64,000 nt of DNA, from NCBI RefSeq assembly GCF_008831285.2, contig NC_045149.1, forward strand, positions 1,180,001 through 1,244,000, given 5' to 3'. Of the stretch, positions 1 through 13,149 are shown piece after piece. A program made the translations under genes and the position numbers. Within the stretch, counting starts at the first letter, position 1. Each line of letters begins with the position of its first letter. The notes under the pieces are model-generated. The model was not told the origin of the DNA. It searched no databases and saw nothing but the letters and a program-made list of their open reading frames with translations. The stretch comes from Nymphaea colorata. Lineage: Eukaryota > Streptophyta > Magnoliopsida > Nymphaeales > Nymphaeaceae.

Positions 1-2127
1 ACCAGTTGATCATGCACAATGTTCATCAAACATGGATCAACAACATTTCAATTCAACACAGTAATTATCAACAGAAGCTTAAGGATTGAACGTGTCACAA
101 GAATATCAAATAATCCCAAATTTGCACCAAAATTTGGGGAACAGTCACCAGATTATCGCCGACGTTATCAAACAGCTTCCTGCATCACCTGCGGTGGAAG
201 ATTCGTGAAATCTCACTCGACACTACTCTATTGGTTCTACAAACCTCCATATAGAATCAGAAGGCAATTGCGATTCAGATGGAATCTAGCTTCACTCGAG
301 CTTCGCCAAAATTCAGATTGCAGACGAAGAACTTTCGTAGTGGAATTGTTGCACACTCGCTGCCTCTTGTCACAGTCGAACTCCATCAACAGTAGAGAGT
401 ACAGAGATGAAAACAATGATGAAACTCATCCACAGAGATTACAAGCCATCAAGAATGTTAGAATGAATCACAAGAATATCGAGGATTCCCAAATATATGA
501 TAGAATTGGGGAAGGAGTTGAGAAATTCCTCGCTAGTTAGTTGCAGACCTTCTTGAGGCATCGGTGGAAGATGCCTGTATGAATTCATCCTCAAGTTATC
601 ACGAACTGAGTTGGATTTGCTTGCTTGAAGTCTGTAGTCGTCACGGATGAGGATTGATACCATCGCCACCTTGATTATCGCTAGAATTCTGAATGAATTG
701 GGAAGTCAGTCGCTACCGCTCGAGTGGTGCCTTCTGTGGGTCCCTATTTCCAATGGAATTCTCGACAGAATTCCCAATCACCAGGAACTTCCAAGATTAA
801 TTTGATTCATTGCAATTATCAATTAAAACACGAGAAATATGAGAATGCTTCACTGGGATGTGATTTGATCCCAATTCCAAGTAGAAATCGGGATTGTGGT
901 CGCCCTGAATAGTAGAATATCACCGGTGAACTCCCTAATCTCCGGTGCAATCTCTTGTTCAATAAAATCGACTAAATTTAACTCAAATCGGGTTCCAAGG
1001 ACTCAAACATGTTCCATAGGGAAAAGCTATACTGTTGGATCGAAGACGGTCGCCTGCATCACCTTTGGTAGCTGGAAATTCAAGAACTCAACTGAGTTTG
1101 TCTTGCGTCAGATCATGGTGAATTCCAGAGCCAAAGTTCAGGAATTCTAAGCTCAATTTTGCAAGTCACTGTTCTATTTAGATTGAAAGTATTGTTCCTT
1201 GTGACTGAATTAAGTGAATCCGAGATTAATTCGAAAATGATCGAGCATCGGAAGTAGACAGAAACACTAATTTACGTTTGTGATTGTCCGATACCCGTTC
1301 GCTTAGTTCCATATCTCAGATTCTCACCCAAAAGTTGATCTAGATGTTGGAAACTTCAACCAGAGCAAGAATAACATGCCTAAATCAAGATCAATAAGAA
1401 AGAATGTCAATCGGAAGGCATGATCACCGCTAAATGCTCTGGAAGTGATCATCGAGCATGCGCTTTATCGCTGGAATCGATCTCTGCCTCTAATATACGG
1501 ATTTCAAGACAGATTGCATAATAGACCAGAATTTGCTCAAAGTCGAGGGGGGCGTCAGAGTCGTGCAACAGAATCCAGTGCCTGCTACAACGTTCTTCTA
1601 TGGACGTCAGACCGTGTGATCATTCTGGTTTTATGTCGAATCTTTCATCAGTGTGGAATGTTTTACAGTCAATGTCAGGTGGTCTTTGTTGTGGAAATCA
1701 CTCGCATCCCACCGAGGAAAGGGGCTCTCCTGTCAATTCTATTATAAAAGCATACGTCGACTTACAAGATCACAGCTTATATACTCGTTGGAATAGAATC
1801 GAGCATGGCTCATAGAGTCAGCTTAGCGAATACAAAAATTCAAGAAAACAAGAACCGGTTTAATGTTTGCAATTTTTAGAAGAAATGAAAATTGGATTGA
1901 CACGAGTCTTGGCTTAATTGGAGTTGACCTACACGCACCTAGGTTGATCCTAGGCTATTGGACTCGGTCTGGACTAAACTCACGTGCTGAAATCTATGTT
2001 GGCTGAAGTAGTGTCGAACTGCATACATCCACTTCTCGGCTGGTCCTAACCTCCCTCGATGAATCATCACTTGCCTCGGCAGGATTCTCGGCCATGGTTG
2101 GTTGGGCTCCAAGTAGGAACATGTCAA
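1..2127 (-). other. Probable LTR or unassigned repetitive DNA of gypsy element F
   Basis: No coding family is recognised here. The segment lies immediately 3' of a minus-strand integrase end and polypurine tract (about 2131-2144), the position of a 3' LTR. The LTR end and a second copy are not visible in this window, so the assignment rests on position only. Confidence 0.35.
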
Positions 2128-2129
2128 AT

Positions 2130-2453
2130 CCATCCTCCTTATATTGAGCTTGTTCCGAAGCTCGAACATGGGAAATCGCTAGATAATTTGATCCAGCTCT
2201 TCCCTAGAAGTTCCTCCTCGGTGCCCTCCCACTCCACTACCTCATGCATTTGGCATCCATGCCTCCAAACCTATCGAAGATGAAGGATGTGGCATGGTGC
2301 TGGCTGTTGGGTAGAGATCTCATCAATCTGATCTAGGGGGCTTTCGTGGTGCAGCCTCCGATGGGTGACATGGAATGTAACATAAACTGTGACTAGAGTT
2401 GGTAAGGTTAGTTTGTGCGCTGCCAACATTCTGTAACGTCTGAAATGGTCCAT
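2130..2453 (-). pseudogene. Ty3/gypsy integrase C-terminal remnant (element F)
   Basis: On the minus strand the frame gives AAHKLTLPTLVTVYVTFHVT, followed by a His-rich stretch. This matches the YKLxLP...VFHVSxLKPH signature at the end of plant Ty3/gypsy integrases. It is followed by LRNKLNIRRMDL and a purine-rich tract (ATAAGGAGGATGG), the expected integrase end and polypurine tract. The upstream pol was not found. Confidence 0.6.
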
Positions 2454-2459
2454 AGTCTT

Positions 2460-3690
2460 TCAAAAGTAGTCTGAGTAGAGACTTCAGCCACATAGGAAGC
2501 CTCTGGAGTCATTCACAGTCACCCAATGCCAACTCTTTGTCTAGTTTATCCCTATAAAAAACCTGCCTTACACGTTTTCAGGCTCTGGCCATGTGTTCGT
2601 CTACAAGAGCTAATCGGTGATGGTTGAAGATGGTGTCAACCCACACATGGCATGTAATTTCCCTTCTCTACTCATGCTAACTAACTATTGAAAGATACAA
2701 AGGAATGATCTGGCGTTGACTACTTCCAATACTTTCCTAAATAGCATCAAGCTAAAAGAGAAAGGACAGAGACGAGAAGACACCCTTGCTGGCTTGCCCA
2801 ATCAATGACAAATGGTTTTCAAAAGCTGCTCCTGCCCAAGGTATGTGTTGTAATAGGAAAGAACATGGGAAGTTGGCTGGTTTGATGTACATGGTGCGTT
2901 AACAATGGTGCCTGTAGACTCTTTCCTTCTCTAGAGAGGATGCCTCTGGGTTCTATCTTATTTTGTATCTTCCGCTCAAATCACTAACCAAGATGGAAAG
3001 AAAAAGGTGGATGGATGATCTAGAAGGGGAAGTTTGACCTATCATCATTGCCTTGTTAAGCAGATGGCTTATCGGTTGCTCTTGAAAATGAAGGTGTGTC
3101 CACAGTGAAAGGTGCAACCTTTCTATGGAATATAATGTGGCTGCCATGAGGACTGCCTTGGGTTCCATAGTGATGACATTGTAAAGCTCGAGCTGTTGAC
3201 TCTTCAAGAGGAATTCTAACTCACCCAGAGTGATGTTAGGTCTATGCCTAGCATGGGATCAGCCTGACTTGGTCCGAGTTGGTTGCAATTGGTCAAGTTA
3301 TGCTCGAGCACCTCCAACCTAGTTGTATGCTGATCAGGCCCAAGCGAACAAGGCCCAAACCACATGAGATGCAACTGGGTGCAAGGATGACTATGTGAGA
3401 TGTCATGATTTATGTTGGGACCTTCTACTGCCACCATGTGTTAGCCAAGAAGTAGAAGAAGCAATGAAACTAATCTGGGCCTACTCTGCCGTCACATTGC
3501 TACTGACAATCGAAATAACCTCTACTGAGTTTGGACCAGAGGTTAGCCGGCTACTCTGAGCTAGGCAGGGAATGTTGGTGGCTGCAATAACGGGACAAGG
3601 GGCTGGTGTATAGTAGGAGGTTATCCATCTATAGTTAGAAGAGCCAATGCCAAAGATGTTGCCAAACATCGGTGAGCCTCACACGGTCAA
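2460..3690. other. Unassigned repetitive DNA between elements F and A
   Basis: No domain recognised on either strand; probably internal sequence of decayed element F. Confidence 0.35.
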
Positions 3691-6600
3691 CATGGAGCAA
3701 TAAGGAGCTAGATTGCCGAGCAAGCACACTGAGAGTGCTATTCTAGCTGAATTGTATTTTGTGTCACAAGTCACACCCTCTAGACACTGGCAGGATTCTA
3801 CGAGACACATTGTACTAATTTGTAAAAGTATATATAATTTTAGAGTGAACTTGTTTGGTTCTGTGTTGACTCGATTTTTAGCTTTTAATTATATTTTTTG
3901 GGTTTATCTTTGAGATGCTCGTTATTTTCACCGCAAGTTATAGAGCCCAACAAAAAGTGTTGTAAACACCCTCTAGATAGTTTTCAATGAAAATGAGCTT
4001 GATCTAAGTTTTTCGGTGGATTTGCTGGTGGCTACCACATCGTAAAACAACACCCAATTGACCTTTTCAAAACATAACCCTCATATTGAAGTCTTTGACA
4101 AAAAACCACTAAACGAATGAAAGAGGTTTTCCTTGACTTCTTGGTGTTGAGCATTGTTTCATCTCTATTGATGTATGTAGAGATTCTCGATGGATTCATG
4201 CATGTTTGATGATGAAATTCACTCGCAACAACACGAATTTGGATTACAACATTATCAATAGATTTAGGCAACTAATTTGGAGAAGAATTGTGTACGAATG
4301 AGAAAAGCACTCGCTGCAACTTTGTGCCACATTTAGGTAGCGATTTCTAGGCTTCCCTTTTCAGAAATTCGGTGCATTCAGAGATATTGGGTTAGAATTT
4401 TTACACATGACAACAAAGCAATGATTTTCGATGCATTTAGAGATCTTGGACGATAGATTTGAGGCAGCATCAAGTGCAAACAAGGGAAACAACGTGTCGT
4501 AGGCTGTGAAACTTGATGACGGTAATCTCGTACCCTTCCCTTCTAGAAAAAAAAGTGTCACTCCACTCAAGTACAAATTTCTAAACTTCATAGACATTCC
4601 TGAGTAGTTTATGCAAATTTGGCATGATTTTGTTGGAACAGGCTGTTCGTTGAAGATGTTTGCCTGAACCCAGCACTGCTTCTCCTTTTCATTTTGAATG
4701 AAATAGGACTCAACTTTGTTTAGTGATGTGATTTAACATTTTATAGCTTTATTTTGGCAAATTTTGAGCCATCTGAATGCACTTTCTCCTTGTTTGATCT
4801 CTTTATGTGTGAGGAAACTACCAACAAAAAAAGGATACTACTGCTAGTGGTGTTTTGTCTTTGATCAAATGATTGCATCCTTAAAATCCATTTGAATTTG
4901 GGTTTTCTTATATAGTGATTCATTTTAACATCCTTGTTTTATTTTGTTTTTGCCTGAGCAATCTGTGTTGATTTTTTGTCTTGGTCTGATTGGTAAACGA
5001 TCGAGGGATCCACTAGGAACAAGTGGCTTCAAGTGTCAGTGGCTTCTGCTTGAAAAATGGCAGCAACAACTTCATTTCTGATCTGTTTTGGGGTTCTTTG
5101 ACATTTTGGTGAAACACTTATGGCTTCACTCATGTTTTCAACATTGTTGGAATGACTGTGCCCATGTTACTACTATTTTCTCTATACAATCTAAAAAACA
5201 CCATTGCCAACAAGCGCTACGACTGCTAGAGGCAACCGCTTGTAAACCCTCAATCATCTCCCTAATTTGCATGTGGATTTGGGATTTTTTATGGTCTAGT
5301 GAGGTATTTGATTGATTGTAATCCATTATTGAAATCACTCAAGCAGTTTTTAGCATTTTCACTTTTTGTTTGCTTTGTGTTAATGGAAATGGTGTTGTCA
5401 AACTAATCTATGCATGTCGGATGCATTCCCATGGAGTCTAGCAATTGCAACCCAAACTCTTACAAAGTTGGGATTCTATTGCTATTCGGTGAAGTGTCTG
5501 AACAATGCTCCTCTATGAATTTGATAGTCTTTGATTGTTCTAAGCATCAGTTGTTTGATGTTTCACTTACTATTTTACCTGAGCTTCTATGGAGACCGAC
5601 AACTGATTGAAAGGAGCCTGTCTTGTAGCATTGGCTTGAGAAGTCAATGACTACTTCACGCCATCCCTTTGAATTGAGACTTCTTGGAAGCTAAGGACTT
5701 GGATTTCATTATTGTTGAACGAAGATCTTGATGCCAGTAGCTAAAGTAAATCTCTAGCACCTACTGCCCTAGTTTCTCTTTGAAATTAGGTTCTCTTTAT
5801 TTATGGGTGACATACCTTTACTTGCAGTGCTACATTTTTTATGCTTGTATTCTTGCATTGACATAGTTTGGATGATTGGGTTCTATTCACCCGACAGATG
5901 TTGTTGATGAGCAGGAGAGTTGTCTGACTGAGATGGATGTGTTTCCCAATAGAGTCCAGCTACCCACACTATACGTCTTGGAGGCAATCCTCCAGCTATT
6001 CCCATTTCTGATAGTGAGAGCTAGCTCTCTATTGCTTGTCAGTCGTCACTCATTAGTTGTTGGAGTTGAGCACTTAGCCAACAATTGACGTCGATTGTAG
6101 CTGCTTCCCAGATGCAGCCACACATCATTGTGGGATTGTCGGCTTAGGTTGCACATGTGTTGGGCATGAAATGGTCTAGCTACGATCTTTGAATGCAAAT
6201 CAACATCTTCTCGAATTCGCCTTTCAAAGAGACACTAGGCAAGGCTCCTATTGGTGAGATTACTTTCCCCCCTATAGGCATGTGGGGATTTCAGAGGTTT
6301 GAGGCTGCAGCCAATAAGCTTGAGAAACTGGCTAAAGGCTCCTAATGTTAGAGGTTGAGTCGTAGCTCATACCCTTGCCTAGCCTTTCCAAGGATTGGGC
6401 ATGGTTTGCCCACATAGGGATTGCATGCATGGTGTGACAGATGTATGTGCACTGCCAATGTGGATTGTATGGATATTGTAGTTTGCTAAGTCATTGTTGT
6501 ATCATATGAATTTGTACAACCTTTCTCTTCTGTATTTATAGATAGTAGAGTTATTTGGGTGGATTAACCCTATTGTTGTACCTTATCTCAAGGATATATT

Positions 6601-6702
6601 TAGCTGAGATTGTCGTTTTATCAAATAAAAAAAATTGTATAGCTCTTAAGGCACGAGGTATATGAGCCATTTCACTGGGTCACTATTCAAAGACCTACCA
6701 GT
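3690..6702 (+). repeat. 5' LTR of element A
   Basis: About 2.2 kb of this aligns with 9480-11637. Shared landmarks are AGTTTTCAATGAAAATGAGC (near 3980 and 9670), TGCTTGTATTCTTGCA (5840 and 11537) and GTCCAGCT-CCCACA near the end. The 5' boundary is estimated from the start of the other LTR. The last 0.7 kb has no counterpart because the 3' LTR is cut. Confidence 0.7.
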
Positions 6703-6715
6703 TGGTATTAAAGCC
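6703..6715 (+). other. Primer-binding site of element A
   Basis: TGGTATTAAAGCC differs at two positions from TGGTATCAGAGCC, the initiator-Met tRNA primer-binding site used by most plant LTR retrotransposons. It sits at the predicted end of the 5' LTR. Confidence 0.7.
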
Positions 6716-7039
6716 AACTCAATAACTATGTTTCGTGGTGAGATTAGACATTTCAGTTCAAATAAGGGCACCTCAGGGTGAGTAACTATCAGACTAGAGT
6801 TCAGGCATATGATAGAGGTGTGTCGTGTCAGTACTAAGGTGACAAATGTTGGGTACAAGTTGGGGTAGATTTGAGGACAGCTCTCACGCTTAGACATACT
6901 TGATATAGTGTTGGTGCAAGCGAGGTGATGAAAGATTGGGCAGCACAATATGAGACACATCTCCCTAAGGTGGATGGAGTGATGCACAGTATTCTAGCAT
7001 ATCTTCATCATCGTAGCCTACAGATGATTACCGCGGACA

Positions 7040-8230
7040 CCTCAAGTCAGTCCTACTAACAACATGCATGCCATTTCGATGATGTTGACGATGGGATTCC
7101 TAGAGTCGCACGCCGAAACCTCTCCCATGACTTTGAGGGATTTGGCAGACATGACATATCTTTTGGCAATGGTGGTAGAGAGGCTAGTGGAGCCCATAGT
7201 AGACATGAGGGCTGAGACAATAGAGATGGCTAAAGATATGATGAGAGATGTGCTAACCATAGGCATGATGATGTCATAGATGGCCGAGACACTAGACATG
7301 GGCGTGATGGTGCTCAGGCGAAGAGAGGAGAGGGGCAAGCTGAGGAGATAGTAGCAGGACATTAACATGGCTCAATAGTGATGCTAGATTCATGCCAAGT
7401 TATGATCCCAGAGTGAGGTGTGATCTTGAGCCAAAGTATGAGCAACAAGAACGTGTCCAAGTTGAGCCTCAATTATCTAGTGTTAAACTTGACTTCCCCA
7501 AGTTTAATGGAAAAAAGGCACATGATTGGCTCTTCAAAGTGGAGAAGTACTTTTAGTGTCAGTACATTCAAGTGGATCAGAAAATCATGTTAGCAATGTT
7601 TCATTTTGAGGACGAGGTGATGTGGTGGTACTGATGGTTGAACTAACTACGTGCACGCAAGGTTGAATTGGGTTGAGTTTGTACACAAGCTTCTCATGTG
7701 GTTTGGTGAGTCCTCATTCACCAACTTTGAGGTCAACTTCAAAAACCTAGACAGACTTTGACCGTATAGGAGTAATAGACTAGGTTGAGAACCTAGCATG
7801 TATGGTCCACAACTAGCCTGAGAGTGCCCTCATTGGAACCTTCATTGGGGAGCTCAAAGTGGAGATCCACATTGAGATGCTATCTCAATGTTCTATGCAG
7901 CTTCATGACTGTATTGGTGTAGCACACACAAATGAAGGGAAGAATCGACAACTATAGGCTATGTGTAAGCCCGACAGACCATTTGAGCATAGTCAGCCAG
8001 CTCTTACTATCCAGTGGCCCTGCCGAAGCCAGACCCACAGCCATTTTTAACACTAGCTCCTCAAATGTAGTACATTAGCAGACATGAGGGAAAGAAACAC
8101 ATAAAGAATGGGCTTTGCTTCACTTGTGACAAAAAGTGGTAGCACAGTCACAAGTGCAAGCATTTGAAGTTATTTGTGGTAGATAAAGAGAGCAAGGAGG
8201 ATCAATTTTCCACAAGTCCAAAATAATAGG
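7040..8230 (+). pseudogene. Ty3/gypsy gag remnant (element A)
   Basis: FPKFNGKKAHDWLFKVEKYF near 7491-7552 is the start of the Retrotrans_gag domain. A gag-like FIGELKVEIHIEM segment follows near 7840. A CCHC zinc knuckle, CFTCDKKW then HSHKC, is at 8116-8157. Stops interrupt the frame, including a TAG at 8140-8142 inside the knuckle. The normal product packages element RNA. Confidence 0.75.
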
Positions 8231-8279
8231 ACAGCCATACACAAAGACAAATACTAAGCCATGCATAAATAATGACGTA

Positions 8280-8590
8280 ATTTGTTACTCATTGTCTAAC
8301 AATGCACGACAAACACAATGACAGTGGCTGGACACATTGGTGAGCATCGTGACTGGAACTTCTCCATACAGGGTCCACTCACAACTTCCTTAGTTTTGAT
8401 ATAGCCAACACCATCAGCTGCAACTTTCATCGGCATCTGTCATTCACAATTATGGTAGGCAATGGGTCATACCTATAGTGCTCCATAATGTGTAAGAGAG
8501 TCAAGCCCCACCTTATAGAATGTTCCATTTTTTGGTTGATCTTTATGTACTGCCCATTGGTGGTGTGAGTGTAGCACTCGGAGTCCAGTA
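8280..8590 (+). pseudogene. Ty3/gypsy protease remnant (element A)
   Basis: LHTGSTHNFLSFD at 8362-8400 is the aspartic-protease active-site block, with the catalytic Asp replaced by His (codon 8365-8367). VGNGSYL follows near 8455 and DLYVLPIGGVSVALGVQ at 8538-8588, then TAG where the family has Trp. These are hallmarks of the gypsy protease-to-RT linker. Confidence 0.7.
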
Positions 8591-8670
8591 GTTACAAATA
8601 CTCAGAGATATCACATAGAACTTTTCCACCATGTCGATGTCATTTCCTAAGGAGGGTGGAAACAACTCTC

Positions 8671-8730
8671 AAGGCCTATGTAGAGTTGAGGAATGCTCTA
8701 AAGGCCAATGTAGAGTTGAGGAGTGCTCTA
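8671..8730 (+). repeat. 30-bp tandem duplication in element A
   Basis: Two adjacent copies of AAGGCC(T/A)ATGTAGAGTTGAGGA(A/G)TGCTCT, differing at two positions. They lie where reverse transcriptase is missing. Confidence 0.85.
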
Positions 8731-9029
8731 AAGGCCTTAAGAGTTCAACAACCGCAATTTGGTTGTAGAGGCATTGTACCGCTATTCATCACCTTCTATG
8801 CCACACTAAGAAAGTTGATTCACTAGAGATCAGTGGTACTCTACGTGACCAGGATGAAACACTTTGCACACTGCATCATCATATCTCTAGGGTCTAGAAT
8901 CACATGGGACAGGTCTATGACGAGGGCAGGTTGGATAGAATGTTTCTAGTTGGCACTTATGTGTATGCAAGAGGCTTCCTATGTAGCAAAAGTTTCTACT
9001 AAGGCAGCCCTAATCCAAGCCGCTTCTAG

Positions 9030-9345
9030 GATACTTTGGGCTGTCCAGAGTATGCCAATAGGTCGGCCAAACCACCTACAAGTTGGCCTTGCTAGCTCCA
9101 GCCATGGTCCATAGTGTATTTCATGTTACTTGACTGAAGCCTCACAATGGTGACCTACTTGAGTAGATTAAGGAGATCCCTCCCCAACAACTAGTGCCAT
9201 GCCATATCATTCATACAAACAAATCCAAAGGCATGGTTGTTAGATTTAGGAGGTTCTCAATGAGAGGGAGAACACAATGGGGATACATCTAGGGACGATC
9301 TTGACCATATAATGTTGTGCTTTCCTAAGCTATGAGCTTTGAGAC
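9030..9345 (+). pseudogene. Ty3/gypsy integrase C-terminal remnant (element A)
   Basis: Reads GYFGLSRVCQ, VGQTTYKLALLAPAMVHSVF and HVT-stop-LKPHNGD, the conserved end of gypsy integrase, then a weak match to the terminal segment before the polypurine tract AAGGAGGGTG. Several stops. Confidence 0.7.
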
Positions 9346-9367
9346 AAGCTCAATCTAAGGAGGGTGA

Positions 9368-11640
9368 ATTTCATACAATCACTCTTAGGTAGGGCTAGTA
9401 GCATGTACCAAGGGAGATGATGCACCGTTGAGTTCGTGTTCATCAACAATGAGGGAAGCTATCCATTTGCAGCTGGGAGAACCAGTGCCAAGACTTTGCA
9501 TTAATTTGTACAAAACATATAATTTTCAAGTGCACCAGCTTGGTTCAATATTGACCTAGTTTCTAGCTTTTATGTTTTGTTTTTCTATTATCAATGAGAA
9601 GTCTATGCTTGATATTTTTTCTATGAGTTATATAACCCAATGAACAGTGTTGTAAAGATCATGCAGATAGTTTTCAATGAAAATGAGCTTGATTTAAGTT
9701 TTATAGCATATTGGCTGGCGGCTTCCACATTGTGCAATGAGCACCTGACCAACCTTTTCAAAGCATTACCCTCCAACTAAATATCTAGACTGAAAAACCG
9801 TTGAACGAATGAACGAGGTTTTCTTTGACTTTTCGATGTTAAACTATGCTGCATCATATTGACGTTTGTAGTTTAGTGGATTCATGTATGATCAATGATG
9901 AAATTTACCTACAGAAATATAAATTTGCATTAAGGCACGATCAGTCAATTTAGGCAAATGATTTGGAGCTACATCATGTGTGAACGTGGAAAAGACTTGC
10001 CAAAACCTTGCACTACATTCAAGTAGTGATTTTCAAGCTTTCCCTTGCAAATATCTTATGCGTTTAGATATCTTGGGTGATGATTTTTACCCATGATGAC
10101 AGATTGACAATTTTCGGTACTTTCAGAGGCCTTGGATGACAAATTTAGTATCAAGTGCAATAGAGGGAGATAATGCGCCAAAGGCTATGCAACTTCATGA
10201 CAGAGATTTTCTACCTTTTCCATCAAGAAAACTAGTACCAATCTACTCTGATGCACATTTCTAAACTTTATATTAGTAGTGTAGAGTAGTTTATGCAAAT
10301 TGGGCATGAATTCATTGGATGTTCTGGTGATCAGAGCAATGAAGGAAGGGGACATTCGCCAAAGATGTCCACCTAAACTCTGATGCCACTTCCCCTTTTC
10401 ATTTTGAATGAAATAGGGCTCGACTTTGTTCTAATAATGTGATTTTATATTTTTTTAGCTTGATTCTAGGGAATTTCAAGCCATTTGAATGTGCTTGCTC
10501 ATTGTTTGATTAGTGTATGTGTGAGCAAACCACCTACTAATAGAGGATACTACCATCAGTGACATTCACCTCTAAACCAGCGGTTGCTTCTTCAAAATCT
10601 ATTTGGATTTGGGTTTTCACGTCCATTTCTATTTTGTCTTTGCTTGAGCAATATGAGTTGTTTTTGTCTTGATTTGATCAGTGAATGATCAAGGAATCTG
10701 CTGGAAAATAGTGGCTTCGAGTATTAGTGGCATTTGCTTGAAAAATAGTGATAGCACCCCCATTTCTGATATGTTTTGGGGTTTTTCAACATTTTGGTGA
10801 ACGGACGGATTCCCTCTCGTCTTCAGCATCGTTGGAGTGATATGCACCCATGTTCCTATTGTTTTCCGTTTGCAATCTAAGGAGCACCACTGCTAGACAA
10901 GTGTTAGGATTATTGGAGGCAGCCACTTTTTAAACGGGCAACTGTCTCCCTAGTTTGCATTTTCATTTGGGATTTCCTTGGCTCTAATGATGTGCTTTAT
11001 TGATTGTAATCCATCGTTGAAATCATCCGAGCAGTTTTGAGAATTTTCTTTTTTTTTTGTTTGCTCTGTATCAATGGAGAAGGTGATGCCAAACAAATCT
11101 TTGCTTGTCGAATGGGTTTTCGTGAAGTCCAATAGCTACAACCCCAAACTTTTGTGGAAGTTGAGATTCTACCTTCATCCGATGAAGTTGCCTAAATGAT
11201 CCTTCTCCCTAAATTTGATAGCTTGAATGTTTTGAGCACCACTTTGTTTGCTATTTCACTTGCTGTTTCACCTTAGCTTTTGTAGAGACCATACGACTGA
11301 TAGCAACGTACCCATTGGTGGCATTGCCTTGAGAAGTCGATGACTGCTTCACGCCATCCCTTTGGGTTGAGACTTTTTAGAATTTAAGGACAAGGGTTTC
11401 ATCATTGTTGAATGGAAATCTTGACTTTGGTAGCTGAAGAGGATCTCTAGTGCTTGCAGCCCTAGTTTCTATCTGAAATTAGGATCTCTTTATTTTCAGG
11501 GGTTGTACCTCTACTTCTCATGTCATAGTTTTGATGCTTGTATTCTTGCACTAACCTAGTTTGGATGATTAGGTTGTATTCACCAACATAAAATGTTGAC
11601 AAACTAGAGAGTCAGTGGAGTCCAGCTGCCCACATTGTAC
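9368..11640 (+). repeat. 3' LTR of element A (3'-truncated)
   Basis: Begins just after the polypurine tract. Homologous to 3690-5975, as given under the 5' LTR. It stops abruptly near 11640, where unrelated sequence of minus-strand element C begins. No transcript or gene is seen within it. Confidence 0.7.
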
Positions 11641-12868
11641 ATAGCTACTTCAATGAAGAATCATCATACCAAATGTCTCTCCATGATTGAATCTTGGAGC
11701 AACACAAATCCTCTCTGCCATGCAATCCACACCCGACACCCCTAGCATCAAGCCAACCCTGATAGATGAGATTGGGACAAGTCTCTATGACTATAAGAGC
11801 CTTCGAGGTTGTCAACCCTACCAGCTCTTTTTGCAGTATACCACTTTCCAAATGCAGCCTTATGGGAGCCTATCTGACATAATCTCTTCCTTCTCAGCCG
11901 TGAAGAAAGGGTTCAAGCTTCCCAAGGTCAAATGCCTTGTTTTCTTTATGTTTTGCCTTGGAATTGGGCATTGAAGCTTATGTATGAAGATCGGTCAAGA
12001 CAGGAAGTTGATCTTTCAACCCTACAGATTATAGTGATTAGGAAAATCTCCAGTGAATAGGCATTGCTCGATCTTCGAAATAGAAGTAAATCATATTTTT
12101 GGAATATGGCAAAATACTCATCAAGATTTTGAGAGTTTTGCCCATTAGTCACTCAAATTTTTGGAAATCCAATAGTTGAAAGTCTGATCAAAACTCAATG
12201 CTTGATCCAAGAATTAGGTGATCTAGCGACCGATTTGGAATGGCAAAAGGTGTAAGTGAATGATTAGGACCTTGGTTGCACCACCAAGTCATCAGAGTTA
12301 CAATTTATGCAAAGTGATACAATTTCTCCAAAAAATATCTTGGAGAATTCTCTCTCTCAACTTTTATGCAATTAGCAATGGAGTGACCAGTCAATCTGTT
12401 TCCCTTGATTGACTAATGCCGATCATTTGTACATTGAACCCTCTTTGAAATCGAGAGATCCAGTTTTGGCTTGCTCCAATTCCTACCTTTATTTTTGCTG
12501 ACACTCTTCCTTGCCAATAAAGGTGACTAACACTTGATGAGTGGCTGCTATTGCGCGTAGCTTGTCTGCCACTTAGGCCGACTTCAGCAATGAAGTCTCC
12601 CCACTTTTGGCCAAGGCTCAGTAAACTTCAGTCATAGGATCACTGATAATGTGCCACCTATCATCTTCCCACTCCACCATAATTAGTCTATCACACATCT
12701 CCCGCGCAAGTGGCTCCCTCGTCCATGAAGACCTGGCTGACTCCAAACTAAATCAACTAGCCTCCTTGGCCGAGGACTATGCACCTACAATTGGCCATGA
12801 TAGCACCATGTCTTGGCCATGGATGTCCAGTTGCCAGCCATTTTTAGGAAGGCATGTATTAGGATCAC
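11640..12868 (-). repeat. Probable 3' LTR of gypsy element C
   Basis: Lies immediately 3', on the minus strand, of an integrase end with a purine tract (GATGCAAGGAGG, about 12871-12882). It contains a GAGAGAGAATTCTCC-type segment near 12335-12360, typical of LTR regions. The second LTR was not found, so its boundaries are uncertain. Confidence 0.4.
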
Positions 12869-13146
12869 CTCCTTGCATCGAGCTTGACCCAAACTTCATA
12901 GTTGAGGAAATTGGTGGATGATGTCATTGCCATCCTCCTAAGAAATTTCCTTTTCAGCTCCTTATCACTTGACCAAATTCGAATGAGTGGAGTGCCCTTG
13001 GAGTTGGATCCCCTAGTAGCACAATATGTGTTGTGGCATAGGTAGTCAACTCTCTCGATCGGCATTTCTCCCACATGAGGTTTCAAGCAGTTCACATGAA
13101 ACATAGGGTGGACTTGTACCTCACGCACAGCAGCTAGCCTATACAT
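12869..13146 (-). pseudogene. Ty3/gypsy integrase C-terminal remnant (element C)
   Basis: Minus-strand frame MYRLAAVREVQVHPMFHVNC, then LKPHVGE. This matches the YKLxLP...IHPVFHVSxLKPHVG end of gypsy integrase and is followed by the usual spacer to the element's 3' end. Upstream pol is absent; element B sequence begins instead, suggesting nesting or truncation. Confidence 0.65.
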
Positions 13147-13149
13147 CGC

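Larger units (their letters stand above)
3690..11640 (+). mobile_element. Ty3/gypsy element A, internally deleted, with two long LTRs
   Basis: In order: a 5' LTR (about 3690-6702); a primer-binding site at 6703; decayed gag (about 7040-8230); protease remnants (about 8280-8590); an integrase tail (about 9060-9345); a polypurine tract (9357-9366); and a 3' LTR (9368-11640, truncated). There is no reverse transcriptase, RNase H or integrase core: the sequence passes from protease to the integrase tail in under 500 bp. The LTRs are clearly diverged, so the insertion is old. Confidence 0.75.

Noticed and set aside
19-540. 173-residue frame at the window start
   Set aside because: No recognisable domain and biased composition; probably fortuitous within repetitive DNA.
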